Shown: positions 6,702-13,820 of the stretch, piece after piece | Position numbering within the stretch: position 1 is the first letter of the stretch | Layout of the letters: each line of letters opens with the position of its first letter | Origin: an uncultured Faecalibacterium sp. | Lineage (GTDB): Bacteria > Bacillota > Clostridia > Oscillospirales > Ruminococcaceae | Reading direction: 5' to 3' | Assembly (NCBI GenBank): GCA_934525405.1 | Contig: CAKSZF010000036.1 | Span: 1 to 13,820, forward strand | DNA length: 13,820 nucleotides | The notes under the pieces: generated by a model | Told to the model about the DNA's origin: nothing | Database searches by the model: none | What the model saw: the letters and a program-made list of their open reading frames with translations, nothing else | Made by a program: the position numbers and the translations under genes

Positions 6702-6743
6702 AAACACCCCGGTCAGAGCCTGACGGCTCTGACCGGGGTGTTT
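6702..6743 (-). terminator. Intrinsic terminator of the DUF1846 gene (19-bp perfect stem)
   Basis: A perfect 19-bp inverted repeat (6702-6720 with 6725-6743) with a TGAC loop starts 18 bases after the DUF1846 stop. The stem ends in AAA/TTT, and on the minus strand the tail reads TTTGTTCT, so the T tract is short but the hairpin is very stable. Confidence 0.8.
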
Positions 6744-6761
6744 ACCAGTTTCTTTTTATTT

Positions 6762-8255
6762 TTACAGCTTATGGTACTTGCGATCCTCTTCCTCGTAAAC
6801 GGGGTCGCAGGTCAGGTACATGCCCAGACGGTTCAGGGTGCTGCTGTCCACGCTGGAAAGCAACACGGTGGAGTGCACATCGCAGCCCTTGAGGTTGGGC
6901 AGCTGGTGCATGGCTGCTGCGGCAAGCTCGCTGGAAGCGGCAGAGCTGGACAGGGCGATCAGGATCTCGTCGGTGTGCAGACGAGGGTTCTTGCCGCCCA
7001 GATAGTTGGTCTTGAGGGTCTGGATGGGCTCGATGGCAGCGGCACTGACCAGATCCGTCTCCTGCGGGATGCCCGCCAGATACTTGAGCGCGTTAATCAG
7101 GGCGCTTGCGGTAGCGCCCAGCAGCGGGCCGGTCTTGCCGGTGATGACAGTGCCGTCGCTCAGCTCAATGGCAGCAGCCGGTGCGCCGCCGGTAGCCTCG
7201 CTGCGGGCGTGTGCCTGCTTTTCCACTTCCCGGGCCCCCATGGTCAGCCCGGCCTGATTCATCAGCAGCTCCAGCTTGTAGCGCTCACTCTCCTTGGCAG
7301 TGCCGGTGATCTTCTGCTCGCACAGGCACTTGTAGTACCGGCGCACGATCTCCTTGCGGGAGGCCTCGCAGCAGACTGCATCGTCCACGATGCAGTTGCC
7401 GGCCATGTTCACGCCCATGTCCGTGGGGGACTTATAGGGGCTCTGCCCTGCAATCAGCTCGAACATCGCGTTCACCACCGGGAAAATCTCGATGTCGCGG
7501 TTGTAGTTCACGGTGGTCACGCCGTAGGCTTCCAGATGGAAGGGATCGATCATGTTCACATCGTTCAGGTCGGCAGTGGCGGCCTCGTAGGCCAGATTGA
7601 CCGGGTGCTTCAGGGGAATGTTCCAGATGGGGAAGGTCTCGAACTTGGCGTAACCGGCCTTGACGCCCCGCTTGTATTCATGGTACAGCTGGGACAGGCA
7701 GACCGCCATTTTTCCGCTGCCGGGGCCGGGCGCAGTGATGACCACCAGCGGGCGCTCAGTCTCAATGTACTCGTTGCGGCCGTAGCCCTCGTCGCTGACA
7801 ATGCGTGCCACATCGTTGGGGTAGCCGGGGATCTTGTAGTGGCGGAAGGTGCGGATGCCCAGACTGCTCAGCCGCTTTTCAAAGGCTTCCACCTCGGCGG
7901 CGGCGGTGTACTTGGTCACGCACACGCTGCCCACATACAGCCCCAGCTCCTGAAAAGCGTCGATGAGGCGCAGCACATCCAGATCGTAGGTAATGCCGTA
8001 GTCGCCGCGCACCTTGCTGCTGATGATGTCCTCGGCGCTGATGACGATGACGATCTCGGCCTGCTCCTTGAGCTGCAGCAGCATCTGCAGCTTGGAGTCC
8101 GGCTGAAAGCCGGGCAGCACGCGGGAAGCGTGGTAATCGTCAAACAGCTTGCCGCCAAATTCCAGATACAGCTTATTGTCAAACTTCTTGATGCGCTCGC
8201 GGATATGCTCAGACTGCATCGAAAGATATTTGTCGTTGTCAAATCCTATTTTCAT
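6762..8255 (-). CDS. DUF1846 family protein, function unknown, P-loop-like motif
   Basis: A 497-residue soluble protein recognised as the DUF1846 family (full length) by its start MKIGFDNDKYLSMQSEHI and the following GGKLFDDYHASRVLPGF segment. Function is not established to my knowledge. A glycine-rich motif APGPGSGKMAV (residues 175-185) resembles a nucleotide-binding P-loop, so ATP or GTP use is plausible. The family is scattered through Firmicutes and other gut and soil bacteria. No signal peptide or membrane segment is visible. The reading frame extends upstream to a TTG at 8354, but that start would overlap the promoter. The ATG at 8255 has AGAGGA 8 bases upstream and begins the conserved family N-terminus, so it is chosen. 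Promoter and terminator flank it closely, so it is probably transcribed alone and its neighbours offer no functional clue. Confidence 0.9.
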   Translation of the reverse strand: MKIGFDNDKYLSMQSEHIRERIKKFDNKLYLEFGGKLFDDYHASRVLPGFQPDSKLQMLLQLKEQAEIVIVISAEDIISSKVRGDYGITYDLDVLRLIDAFQELGLYVGSVCVTKYTAAAEVEAFEKRLSSLGIRTFRHYKIPGYPNDVARIVSDEGYGRNEYIETERPLVVITAPGPGSGKMAVCLSQLYHEYKRGVKAGYAKFETFPIWNIPLKHPVNLAYEAATADLNDVNMIDPFHLEAYGVTTVNYNRDIEIFPVVNAMFELIAGQSPYKSPTDMGVNMAGNCIVDDAVCCEASRKEIVRRYYKCLCEQKITGTAKESERYKLELLMNQAGLTMGAREVEKQAHARSEATGGAPAAAIELSDGTVITGKTGPLLGATASALINALKYLAGIPQETDLVSAAAIEPIQTLKTNYLGGKNPRLHTDEILIALSSSAASSELAAAAMHQLPNLKGCDVHSTVLLSSVDSSTLNRLGMYLTCDPVYEEEDRKYHKL

Positions 8256-8275
8256 CGTTCGTTTCCTCTCTGGTG

Positions 8276-8297
8276 GCCCGGCACACCATACCCGGGC
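8276..8297 (-). promoter_or_regulatory. Hairpin in the DUF1846 5' leader
   Basis: GCCCGG (8276-8281) and CCGGGC (8292-8297) pair around a 10-base loop between the promoter and ribosome site, about 20 bases before the start codon. It could affect translation; nothing further supports a role. Confidence 0.3.
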
Positions 8298-8315
8298 TAA
8301 AAAATTACAAGCATA

Positions 8316-8344
8316 AGTATACCACAGCCCGGGGTGGGGCGCAA
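8316..8344 (-). promoter_or_regulatory. Candidate promoter of the DUF1846 gene (extended -10)
   Basis: On the minus strand TATACT (8316-8321), five of six consensus bases, is preceded by TG one base upstream. A weak -35 TTGCGC (8339-8344) stands 17 bases away. It lies 60 bases before the start codon. Confidence 0.5.
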
Positions 8345-8435
8345 TGCAAAACAACGCGCCGAACGCAATTCCGGCAGGATAGGCCGTTTTGGGCGGTACA
8401 GAGCTCTGTTTTTTGTTGCAGATGCCGTTTTGAGG

Positions 8436-9932
8436 TCAGGTCTTTTGCCGGGCGGCAAGGTCTTTTTCCACCTTCCAGAAGGCCAGCAGCAAAAGCCCCG
8501 CCGCCACATAGCTGAGCGTTTCCACCCAGATATAACCGCCTGCGATCACATGGCGCACGGCGGCGTTCTGGGCGGCAGTGCCCAGCGCCGTACTGGCGCA
8601 CTGGTCATAACCGGTGCGCGCCAGCACCCCGTTGAACAGTGCACTCATCACCGAGCCGCCCGCCACGGACAGGGAGCTGTACACCGACATGGTAAGTCCG
8701 TCCGTGCGGATGCCGCTGCGCCCCTCCACATGGTCCACCACATCGGTCACCATGGCAAGCAGCAGGCAGCAGGTAGGCGCAGAGCCAAAGCATTTGAGCG
8801 CAACGCCAATGGCTACCGGGATCAATCTACCCTGCCCCAGCCCTGCGATCACGCCGCCCGCAGCGCCCAGCAGCAGGAACCAGCCGCACACCTTGCGCTT
8901 GCCGAGCCGGTCGGTCAGCGGCACCAGCAGAGCCGAAGCCAGCGCCATGGGCAGCGCACCCATCATGGTCAGCAGGGACTGGGACGCACCCCATGCACCG
9001 GCACTGCCCAAAAAGGTGTTGTCCACCACCCACTTACAATAGTAGGTCATGGTGCTGTTTTTTAAAGCTCCGCTCCACTGGAACAAAACACATACACCCA
9101 GTATAAGCCACCACATGGGGTCGGCAGCCACCGCCCGCATCTGGCGGCGCAGCGAGACCCGCTGCACCGGTGCAGGCTCCAGTAGGGGTGCTTCTGCCTG
9201 CCGGGCGGCTTCAAATTCATCCTCCGGCCCGTACAGACCTTCCAGAATGCGACGCTCCTCGGTGACACGCTCCCGAGTAAAGGCGAACTGTAAATAGATG
9301 GTAAGCCCGGTGAACACCGCCACCCCCAGCATGGTAAAGAACCAGCGGTGGATATTTTCCCGGAGGAAAAAGGACACCAGCATGGGGAACACCATGCTGC
9401 AAGTACCCATCACGCCCAGACCCACCATGCTGTTGATGGAGGCCAGCAGCCCGCGCTGACGGCTGTCCCGGGTGGACACCGAGATCATGATGCTGCTGGC
9501 TGTGCTGTAAATGGGGGATGCAAAGGAGTAGTACAGGTTGTACGCCACGGCGATCCACACCATGCGCGCGATGCCATGAAATGGTACGATGAACATCAGC
9601 ACACTGGCAGAGGAAAAGGTAAACACCGAGAGCAACAGCCACGGCCTTGCCTTACCCGCTGTGGCGCGGGTGCGCTCGATCAGCTGGCCTACCAGAAGAT
9701 TTGCCACCACGATGAGCACGGTGGACACCAGCTGCAGCCGACTGAGGAACCGCAGATCCAGCCGGAGCACATCGGTAAAGTAGCTTTGCAGGATGCTGCC
9801 GAAAATACTGCCTGAGATGGAAGCACCCATAGGACCCAGAATATAGCCGAAGAGCATCTCCGGCAGCTGGACCTTCTCGCTTTTGATCCGGGTGCGGGTG
9901 AACCGGTGGTTCCAGAAGCTTTGTCTGCGCAT
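8436..9932 (-). CDS. GPH/MelB-family sugar:cation symporter
   Basis: A 498-residue multi-spanning membrane protein of the glycoside-pentoside-hexuronide:cation symporter family within the MFS. Marks are the first-helix region FGYILGPMG, the acidic pair in YFTDVLRLD (Asp54, Asp59), where MelB has cation-site aspartates, and the loop ERTRATAGKARPWLL (86-100). The latter matches the DRTRT-x-x-G-x-x-RPW pattern of the family. The equivalent mid-protein loop LTDRLGKRK is also present, with a hydrophilic central loop around residues 215-265. Members import sugars or glycosides with H+ or Na+; the substrate is unknown, and no glycosidase neighbour gives a hint. AAGGA lies 13 bases before the ATG at 9932, a long spacing, but no alternative start codon is in frame between them. 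It lies downstream of the fructose operon but behind a terminator and with its own promoter. Confidence 0.88.
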   Translation of the reverse strand: MRRQSFWNHRFTRTRIKSEKVQLPEMLFGYILGPMGASISGSIFGSILQSYFTDVLRLDLRFLSRLQLVSTVLIVVANLLVGQLIERTRATAGKARPWLLLSVFTFSSASVLMFIVPFHGIARMVWIAVAYNLYYSFASPIYSTASSIMISVSTRDSRQRGLLASINSMVGLGVMGTCSMVFPMLVSFFLRENIHRWFFTMLGVAVFTGLTIYLQFAFTRERVTEERRILEGLYGPEDEFEAARQAEAPLLEPAPVQRVSLRRQMRAVAADPMWWLILGVCVLFQWSGALKNSTMTYYCKWVVDNTFLGSAGAWGASQSLLTMMGALPMALASALLVPLTDRLGKRKVCGWFLLLGAAGGVIAGLGQGRLIPVAIGVALKCFGSAPTCCLLLAMVTDVVDHVEGRSGIRTDGLTMSVYSSLSVAGGSVMSALFNGVLARTGYDQCASTALGTAAQNAAVRHVIAGGYIWVETLSYVAAGLLLLAFWKVEKDLAARQKT

Positions 9933-9983
9933 GGAACAGATCGTTTCCTTTCTCCCCGCAAAAGCAGGGTCTTACACATTCCT

Positions 9984-10002
9984 ATCATTTCTATGATAAC
10001 AC
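9984..10002 (-). promoter_or_regulatory. Promoter -10 with overlapping palindromic operator before the GPH transporter
   Basis: On the minus strand TATCAT (9994-9999), with TG one base upstream (10001-10002), forms an extended -10; no good -35 is seen. The same hexamer is one arm of an inverted repeat TATCAT-n4-ATGATA (9984-9989 with 9994-9999). The ten bases either side also hold two copies of AATGTGT in direct orientation on the minus strand. A repressor binding here would block initiation; the regulator is unknown. Confidence 0.45.
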
Positions 10003-10062
10003 ATTTTCCACCGCTGGGGAACTGTCCGGTGCAAAAAAACCTCTTTTTACCGCAGACGGTCG

Positions 10063-10107
10063 GAAAACGCAAAAGGGGTTGCCGCGGTTTGCGGCAGCCC
10101 CCTTTGC
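10063..10107 (-). terminator. Intrinsic terminator of the fructose operon
   Basis: A long near-perfect inverted repeat about 10069-10107 pairs GCAAAGGGGG-CTGCCGC with GCGGCA-ACCCCTTTTGC on the minus strand, with a small bulge or mismatch, and is followed by GTTTTCC. It lies 44 bases after the fruA stop. Confidence 0.8.
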
Positions 10108-10150
10108 TTTTATGGAGAACTTTATCCGAATGGAGAAAGAGAATAGCTTA

Positions 10151-12079
10151 TTACTTTGCCTCGGCAGGCTGAGTCTTTTTGACAAGGCTCAGGATCACTG
10201 CGCCCAGCACACTGCCCACAGCCAGCGCCACACAGTACAGCACGGCGTGATCCACCACCGGGAACACGAAGATGCCGCCGTGGGGTGCGCGCAGTGCACA
10301 GCCGAAGGTCATGGAGAGTGCACCGGCGACCGCAGAGCCAATGACGCAACTGGGCAGGACGCGCAGTGGGTCGGCTGCTGCGTAGGGGATAGCGCCCTCA
10401 GACACAAAGCACAGACCCATGACGTAGTTCACGATGCCGTTGCGGCGCTCGTCCGGCGTCCACTTGCGGGGGCAGAAGGTGGTGGACAGGGCAATGGCGA
10501 TGGGAGGAACCATGCCGCCCACCATGACGGCAGCCATCACCTCGTAGTTGCCGGAGGCAAGGGCTGCAGTGCCAAAGACGTAGGCTGCCTTGTTGACCGG
10601 GCCACCCATATCCACGCTCATCATACCGGCCACGATAGCGCCCAGCAGCACCTTGGAGCTGCCGCCCAGTGCGTTCAGCCAGTCGGTCATGGCGGTGTTG
10701 ATCATGCCCATGACCGGGTTCACGGCGCACATCATCGCACCGACGATGAGGATGCCGCCCAGCGGGTAGATGAGCATGGGCCGGATACCGTTCAGACTGG
10801 CGGGCAGCTTTTCGGTGATCTTTTTGAGGAACTGCACGATGTAGCCCGCTGCAAAACCGGCCAGCAGCGCTGCAAGGAAGCCGCCGGAGATGCCGGTGGT
10901 GCTGCCTGCGGCAAGGTCGGTAAAGTTGGTGCCGTTCATGGCCAGCACGCCGCCGGCAAAGCCTACGGCCAAGCCCGGACGGTCGGCGATGGACATGGCA
11001 ATGAAGCCTGCCAGAATGGGCAGCATATAACCGAAGGCTGCGCCGCCCACCGTCTTGAAGAAGGCGGCAACGGGGGTGTTCATGCCGAAGTTTGCGGGGT
11101 TGATGCTGTAATCATCCAGCAGGAAGGCCAGCGCGATCATGATGCCGCCGCCCACCACGAAGGGCAGCATATGGGAAACGCCGTTCATCAGGTTCTTGTA
11201 CAGGCTGCGGCCGAAGCTGTCCTTGGTGGAAGCGTCATCCTCGGCTGCTGCGCCGCCCTCAGCGTGGTACACGGGCACCTCGCCGTGGGCGATCTTTTTG
11301 ATCAGCTCCTCCGGCTTGTGGATGCCGTCATCTACGCGGGTGAACAGCACCGGCTTACCATCAAAGCGGGCGGTTTCCACCTTTTTCTCCGCTGCCACGA
11401 TGATGCCGTCACAGGCGGCGATCTCGGCGCGGGTCAGAATGTTCTTTGCGCCGTCCGAGCCGTTGGTCTCCACCTTGGTGGGCAGACCCAGCTTGTCACC
11501 GGCCTTGGTCAGTGCCTCGGCGGCCATGTAGGTATGGGCAATGCCGTTGACGCAGGCGGTCACAGCCAGAATGCGGTAGCCGTCCTGCGGGATGACCTGC
11601 TGGGTAAAGCTTTCTGCGCCGAACTGTGCTTCCTCCTGCGCGTCGATGCACTCCAAAAACTCCTTGGGGGTCTTGGCAGCCTTCAGCTTTTCCACAAAGT
11701 CCTCGTTCATCAGCATCTGCATCATGCGGGCCAGCATATCAACGTGCAGGCTGCCGTTTTCCGGTGCGGCAATGGCAAACAGCAGGTCGGTGGTGCCGTC
11801 ATCCTCGGCGTTGTACTGCACCGGGGTGCTCAGCCGCAGGGCGGCCAGACTGGGGCGGGTGACCACATTGGTCTTGGCGTGGGGCACGGTGATGCCGTTG
11901 TCCACATAGGTAGAGCCCTCGGCCTCGCGGGCATAGAGCGCCTTTTTGTAGGCCTCCTTGTCGGTGATGTTGCCATGGGTAGCCTGCAATTCCACCAGAC
12001 GGCTCAGGATCTCCTCCTGCGTTTGCAGCGCCTCGTCCAGCGCAATGGACTGTGCGGTAAATAACTCGGTAATGCGCAT
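10151..12079 (-). CDS. fruA: PTS fructose-specific EIIABC component
   Basis: A 642-residue fused fructose transporter of the phosphotransferase system that imports fructose as fructose 1-phosphate. EIIA spans residues about 1-150 with the phosphorylated His67 in NGITVPHAKT. EIIB spans about 165-270 with the phospho-Cys176 in AVTACVNGIAHTYMAAEAL; the family often has C-P-T-G at this spot, here C-V-N-G. An Ala/Glu-rich linker leads to EIIC (about 300-640), a membrane domain with GPVNKAAY and SEGAIPYAAADPLR. The domain order A-B-C and the length are typical of Firmicute FruA. AGGAGG lies 7 bases before the ATG, the strongest ribosome site seen in the window. It is the last gene of the fruR-fruK-fruA operon, 30 bases after fruK. 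HPr and enzyme I are not in the window. Confidence 0.95.
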   Translation of the reverse strand: MRITELFTAQSIALDEALQTQEEILSRLVELQATHGNITDKEAYKKALYAREAEGSTYVDNGITVPHAKTNVVTRPSLAALRLSTPVQYNAEDDGTTDLLFAIAAPENGSLHVDMLARMMQMLMNEDFVEKLKAAKTPKEFLECIDAQEEAQFGAESFTQQVIPQDGYRILAVTACVNGIAHTYMAAEALTKAGDKLGLPTKVETNGSDGAKNILTRAEIAACDGIIVAAEKKVETARFDGKPVLFTRVDDGIHKPEELIKKIAHGEVPVYHAEGGAAAEDDASTKDSFGRSLYKNLMNGVSHMLPFVVGGGIMIALAFLLDDYSINPANFGMNTPVAAFFKTVGGAAFGYMLPILAGFIAMSIADRPGLAVGFAGGVLAMNGTNFTDLAAGSTTGISGGFLAALLAGFAAGYIVQFLKKITEKLPASLNGIRPMLIYPLGGILIVGAMMCAVNPVMGMINTAMTDWLNALGGSSKVLLGAIVAGMMSVDMGGPVNKAAYVFGTAALASGNYEVMAAVMVGGMVPPIAIALSTTFCPRKWTPDERRNGIVNYVMGLCFVSEGAIPYAAADPLRVLPSCVIGSAVAGALSMTFGCALRAPHGGIFVFPVVDHAVLYCVALAVGSVLGAVILSLVKKTQPAEAK

Positions 12080-12109
12080 GGATCTTCCTCCTTTGTTCCT
12101 TTTATCCTA

Positions 12110-13015
12110 TCAAAGCTGCGCCAGCAGCTCGTCGATTTTTTCCTTTGTGGCAAGCCCAAGGCTGAAGGCCGTAGCACTGCCGCAGGCCGTGCCCAGACGC
12201 AGCGCCTGCGCGTAGCTGCGGCTTTGCAGATACCCGGCCACAAAACCGGCCACCATGCTGTCGCCTGCACCTACGCTGTTGACCACCTTGCCCTTGGGGC
12301 AGCCGATGCGGTGCACCTGTCCCTGCTCGTCCAGCAGCAGCGCACCGTCCCCTGCCATGCTCACCAGCACATTGCGTGCACCCTTTTCCTGCAAAGTACG
12401 GGCAGCGGCCACGATCGCGGCGTCACTGGTCAGCACCTTGCCCACGATCTCGCCCAGCTCATGGTTGTTGGGCTTGATGAGGAAGGGGTGGTAGGGCAGC
12501 ACGTTCACCAACAGGTCGCGGGTGGCATCCACCACCGCACGCACGCCCCTGCCCTGCAGCCGCGCCAGCAGCCGCTCGTAGACGCTCTGCGGCAGGCTTG
12601 CCGGGATGCTGCCCGCCAGAATAAGGATATCCCCCTCGGTCAGCTTGTCCAGCTGGGCTTCCAGCTGCTGCAACGCACTTTCCGGGATGGCAGGGCCTGC
12701 GCCGTTCAGCTCGGTCTCCTGCCCTGCCTTGATCTTGACGTTGATGCGGGTCATGCCGCTTTCCAGATGCACAAAGTCGGTCTTGAGCCCCTGTGCCGCC
12801 AGACCGCGCTCCAGCCATGCGCCGGTCTCACCGGCCACAAAGCCCAGCGCCACGCTCTCGCAGCCCAGCTGCGCCAACACGCCGGACACGTTGATGCCCT
12901 TGCCGCCCAGCACGCAGTCCTCGCCTTGGGCGCGGTTCACTTCACCCACCTCCAGCGGTGCGTCCAGACGCACAACATAGTCGATGGCAGGGTTAAAAGT
13001 AACAGTATAAATCAT
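12110..13015 (-). CDS. fruK: 1-phosphofructokinase (PfkB family)
   Basis: A 301-residue cytoplasmic kinase that phosphorylates fructose 1-phosphate to fructose 1,6-bisphosphate, completing PTS fructose entry into glycolysis. PfkB motifs are intact: TFNPAIDY at the N-terminus, GGKGIN (37-42), KPNNHEL (181-187) and NSVGAGDSM (246-254), with Asp252 the catalytic base by family knowledge. Length and context, between a DeoR regulator and a fructose PTS, favour FruK over tagatose 6-phosphate kinase LacC, its closest alternative. The start ATG at 13015 overlaps the fruR stop by 4 bases (ATGA), so translation is probably coupled. Confidence 0.95.
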   Translation of the reverse strand: MIYTVTFNPAIDYVVRLDAPLEVGEVNRAQGEDCVLGGKGINVSGVLAQLGCESVALGFVAGETGAWLERGLAAQGLKTDFVHLESGMTRINVKIKAGQETELNGAGPAIPESALQQLEAQLDKLTEGDILILAGSIPASLPQSVYERLLARLQGRGVRAVVDATRDLLVNVLPYHPFLIKPNNHELGEIVGKVLTSDAAIVAAARTLQEKGARNVLVSMAGDGALLLDEQGQVHRIGCPKGKVVNSVGAGDSMVAGFVAGYLQSRSYAQALRLGTACGSATAFSLGLATKEKIDELLAQL

Positions 13016-13767
13016 GCTTCTGCCTCCTTTACGAACGTATACTGCTTATATTTCGGGTTCGGGCAGCGGTTGGTCAGGATCGCACCGCCGTGCAGGTCCG
13101 TGATGACCGCCGGGTAAATTTTAGCAAATTTGGCGTCGTCCACAAGGAACCAGCTCTCCCTTGCACGGTGGACGGCTGCGGCCTTTACCGCTGCTTCCTC
13201 GGGGTCCGGGGTGGTAAAGCCCGCTTCCAGCGCCACGCCGTTGGCACCCATAAACGCTTTGGTGAAGTTATACTGCTGGATGCTGCTGACCGCCGGTGCC
13301 CCCACGATGGCCTCGGTCTGAGGACGCAGCAGCCCGCCGGGCAGATACACCCGGCAGCCCTTTTGCGCCAGCATCCGGGCGTGCGCCACGCCGTTGGTCA
13401 CATAGGTAGCCTTGAGCGCCGCACCCGCCAACATCCGCACCAGCTCCAGCGTGGTGGTGCCTGCATCAATGAACACAAAATCCTCGGCGGTGATGAGTGC
13501 TGCGGCCGCCGCGGCAATGCTGCGCTTTTCGGCTACTGCCAGCGTTTCCTTAGTTTCCATGGTGGGCTCGTCTGCCAGAAAGCGGCTGTCCGGCAAGGTA
13601 GCACCTCCATGTACCTTGGTCAGCCTGCCCTGTCGGTCCAGTTCGGTCAGGTCTCGCCGGATGGTGGACTCGCTGGTGTGCAGCGCCTCGCACAGTTGCT
13701 GCACCGTCACGGTGCGTTTCTCGTTCAGCTGCTCTAAGATCAATGCAAAACGTTCCTCTGCCAGCAT
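13012..13767 (-). CDS. fruR: DeoR-family transcriptional regulator of the fructose operon
   Basis: A 251-residue repressor-type regulator. The N-terminal winged helix-turn-helix covers residues about 5-56, with SESTIRRDL as recognition helix and KVHGGA closing the wing, the classic DeoR signature. The C-terminal sugar-phosphate sensor holds DAGTTTLELV (101-110), VTNG (123-126) and a LVDDAKF stretch (208-214). The 4-base overlap with fruK and the shared operon indicate that it controls fructose genes, most likely responding to fructose 1-phosphate as in related FruR proteins; this is inference. AGGAG lies 9 bases before the ATG at 13767. Only 53 bases of upstream sequence are in the window, and no complete promoter is visible in them. 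Confidence 0.92.
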   Translation of the reverse strand: MLAEERFALILEQLNEKRTVTVQQLCEALHTSESTIRRDLTELDRQGRLTKVHGGATLPDSRFLADEPTMETKETLAVAEKRSIAAAAAALITAEDFVFIDAGTTTLELVRMLAGAALKATYVTNGVAHARMLAQKGCRVYLPGGLLRPQTEAIVGAPAVSSIQQYNFTKAFMGANGVALEAGFTTPDPEEAAVKAAAVHRARESWFLVDDAKFAKIYPAVITDLHGGAILTNRCPNPKYKQYTFVKEAEA

Positions 13768-13800
13768 GGTGTCTTTCTCCTTCTTTCCTTCCCACGTCTG

Positions 13801-13816
13801 ACCGTTTCTGCACGGT
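13801..13816. promoter_or_regulatory. Possible operator upstream of fruR
   Basis: ACCGT (13801-13805) and ACGGT (13812-13816) form a perfect 5-bp inverted repeat with a 6-base spacer, 34 bases before the fruR start. It could be an operator or a leader hairpin; the evidence is only its symmetry and place. Confidence 0.25.
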
Positions 13817-13820
13817 ATTG

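Noticed and set aside
6450..8300. 616-residue plus-strand open frame antisense to the DUF1846 gene
   Set aside because: Same antisense artefact; no recognisable domains, and it runs through two promoters and a terminator of the minus strand.
8256..8354. Upstream TTG start of the DUF1846 protein
   Set aside because: It would include the promoter, and the family N-terminus starts at the ATG at 8255 with a good ribosome site.
10079..12064. 661-residue plus-strand open frame antisense to fruA
   Set aside because: It is an exact shadow of a fully conserved PTS gene; the His/Gly/Ala-rich composition and lack of any motif or ribosome site mark it as a product of GC-rich codon bias.

Overview
The window is a GC-rich, densely packed stretch of bacterial chromosome. 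Every convincing gene lies on the minus strand, so transcription runs from high to low coordinates. The gene content suggests a strictly anaerobic gut Firmicute of the Oscillospiraceae type (Faecalibacterium, Gemmiger or Subdoligranulum-like). The clues are a YdhV-type tungsten/molybdenum oxidoreductase, an FMN-binding redox protein, a fructose PTS, a DUF1846 protein, a GPH sugar symporter and clostridial-style extended -10 promoters. The genus is an inference.

Reading in the direction of transcription: (1) 13767-10151 is a fructose operon, fruR (DeoR family), fruK (1-phosphofructokinase) and fruA (PTS IIA-IIB-IIC). fruR and fruK overlap by 4 bp, and the operon ends in a hairpin terminator. 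(2) 9932-8436 is a GPH/MelB-family sugar:cation symporter with its own promoter and a palindrome over the -10 box. (3) 8255-6762 is a DUF1846 protein of unknown function, ended by a perfect 19-bp hairpin. (4) 6613-5243 is a sodium-coupled NSS-family transporter. (5) 5044-3305 is adenine deaminase, preceded by a structured intergenic repeat and followed by a perfect 15-bp terminator. (6) 3124-2354 is FdhD, a maturation factor for molybdo/tungsto-enzymes. (7) 2175-1 is a redox operon: a membrane-anchored FMN-binding protein, a four-cluster ferredoxin with a Tat-type lipoprotein leader (YdhY-like), and the N-terminal 192 residues of a YdhV-type aldehyde ferredoxin oxidoreductase cut by the window edge.

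The fructose genes form a complete uptake and phosphorylation route: FruA makes fructose 1-phosphate, FruK converts it to fructose 1,6-bisphosphate, and FruR probably senses a sugar phosphate. The most interesting part is the redox operon. It pairs a tungsto/molybdo-oxidoreductase that shows no signal peptide with an apparently exported Fe-S protein and an exported flavoprotein. The flavoprotein carries an exact-period tandem 35-residue duplication inside its FMN-binding fold. FdhD next door has a CC pair where the family usually has CxxC, and no formate dehydrogenase is visible. No RNA genes, insertion sequences, CRISPR arrays or phage genes were seen. No gene-free gap exceeds 300 bases.
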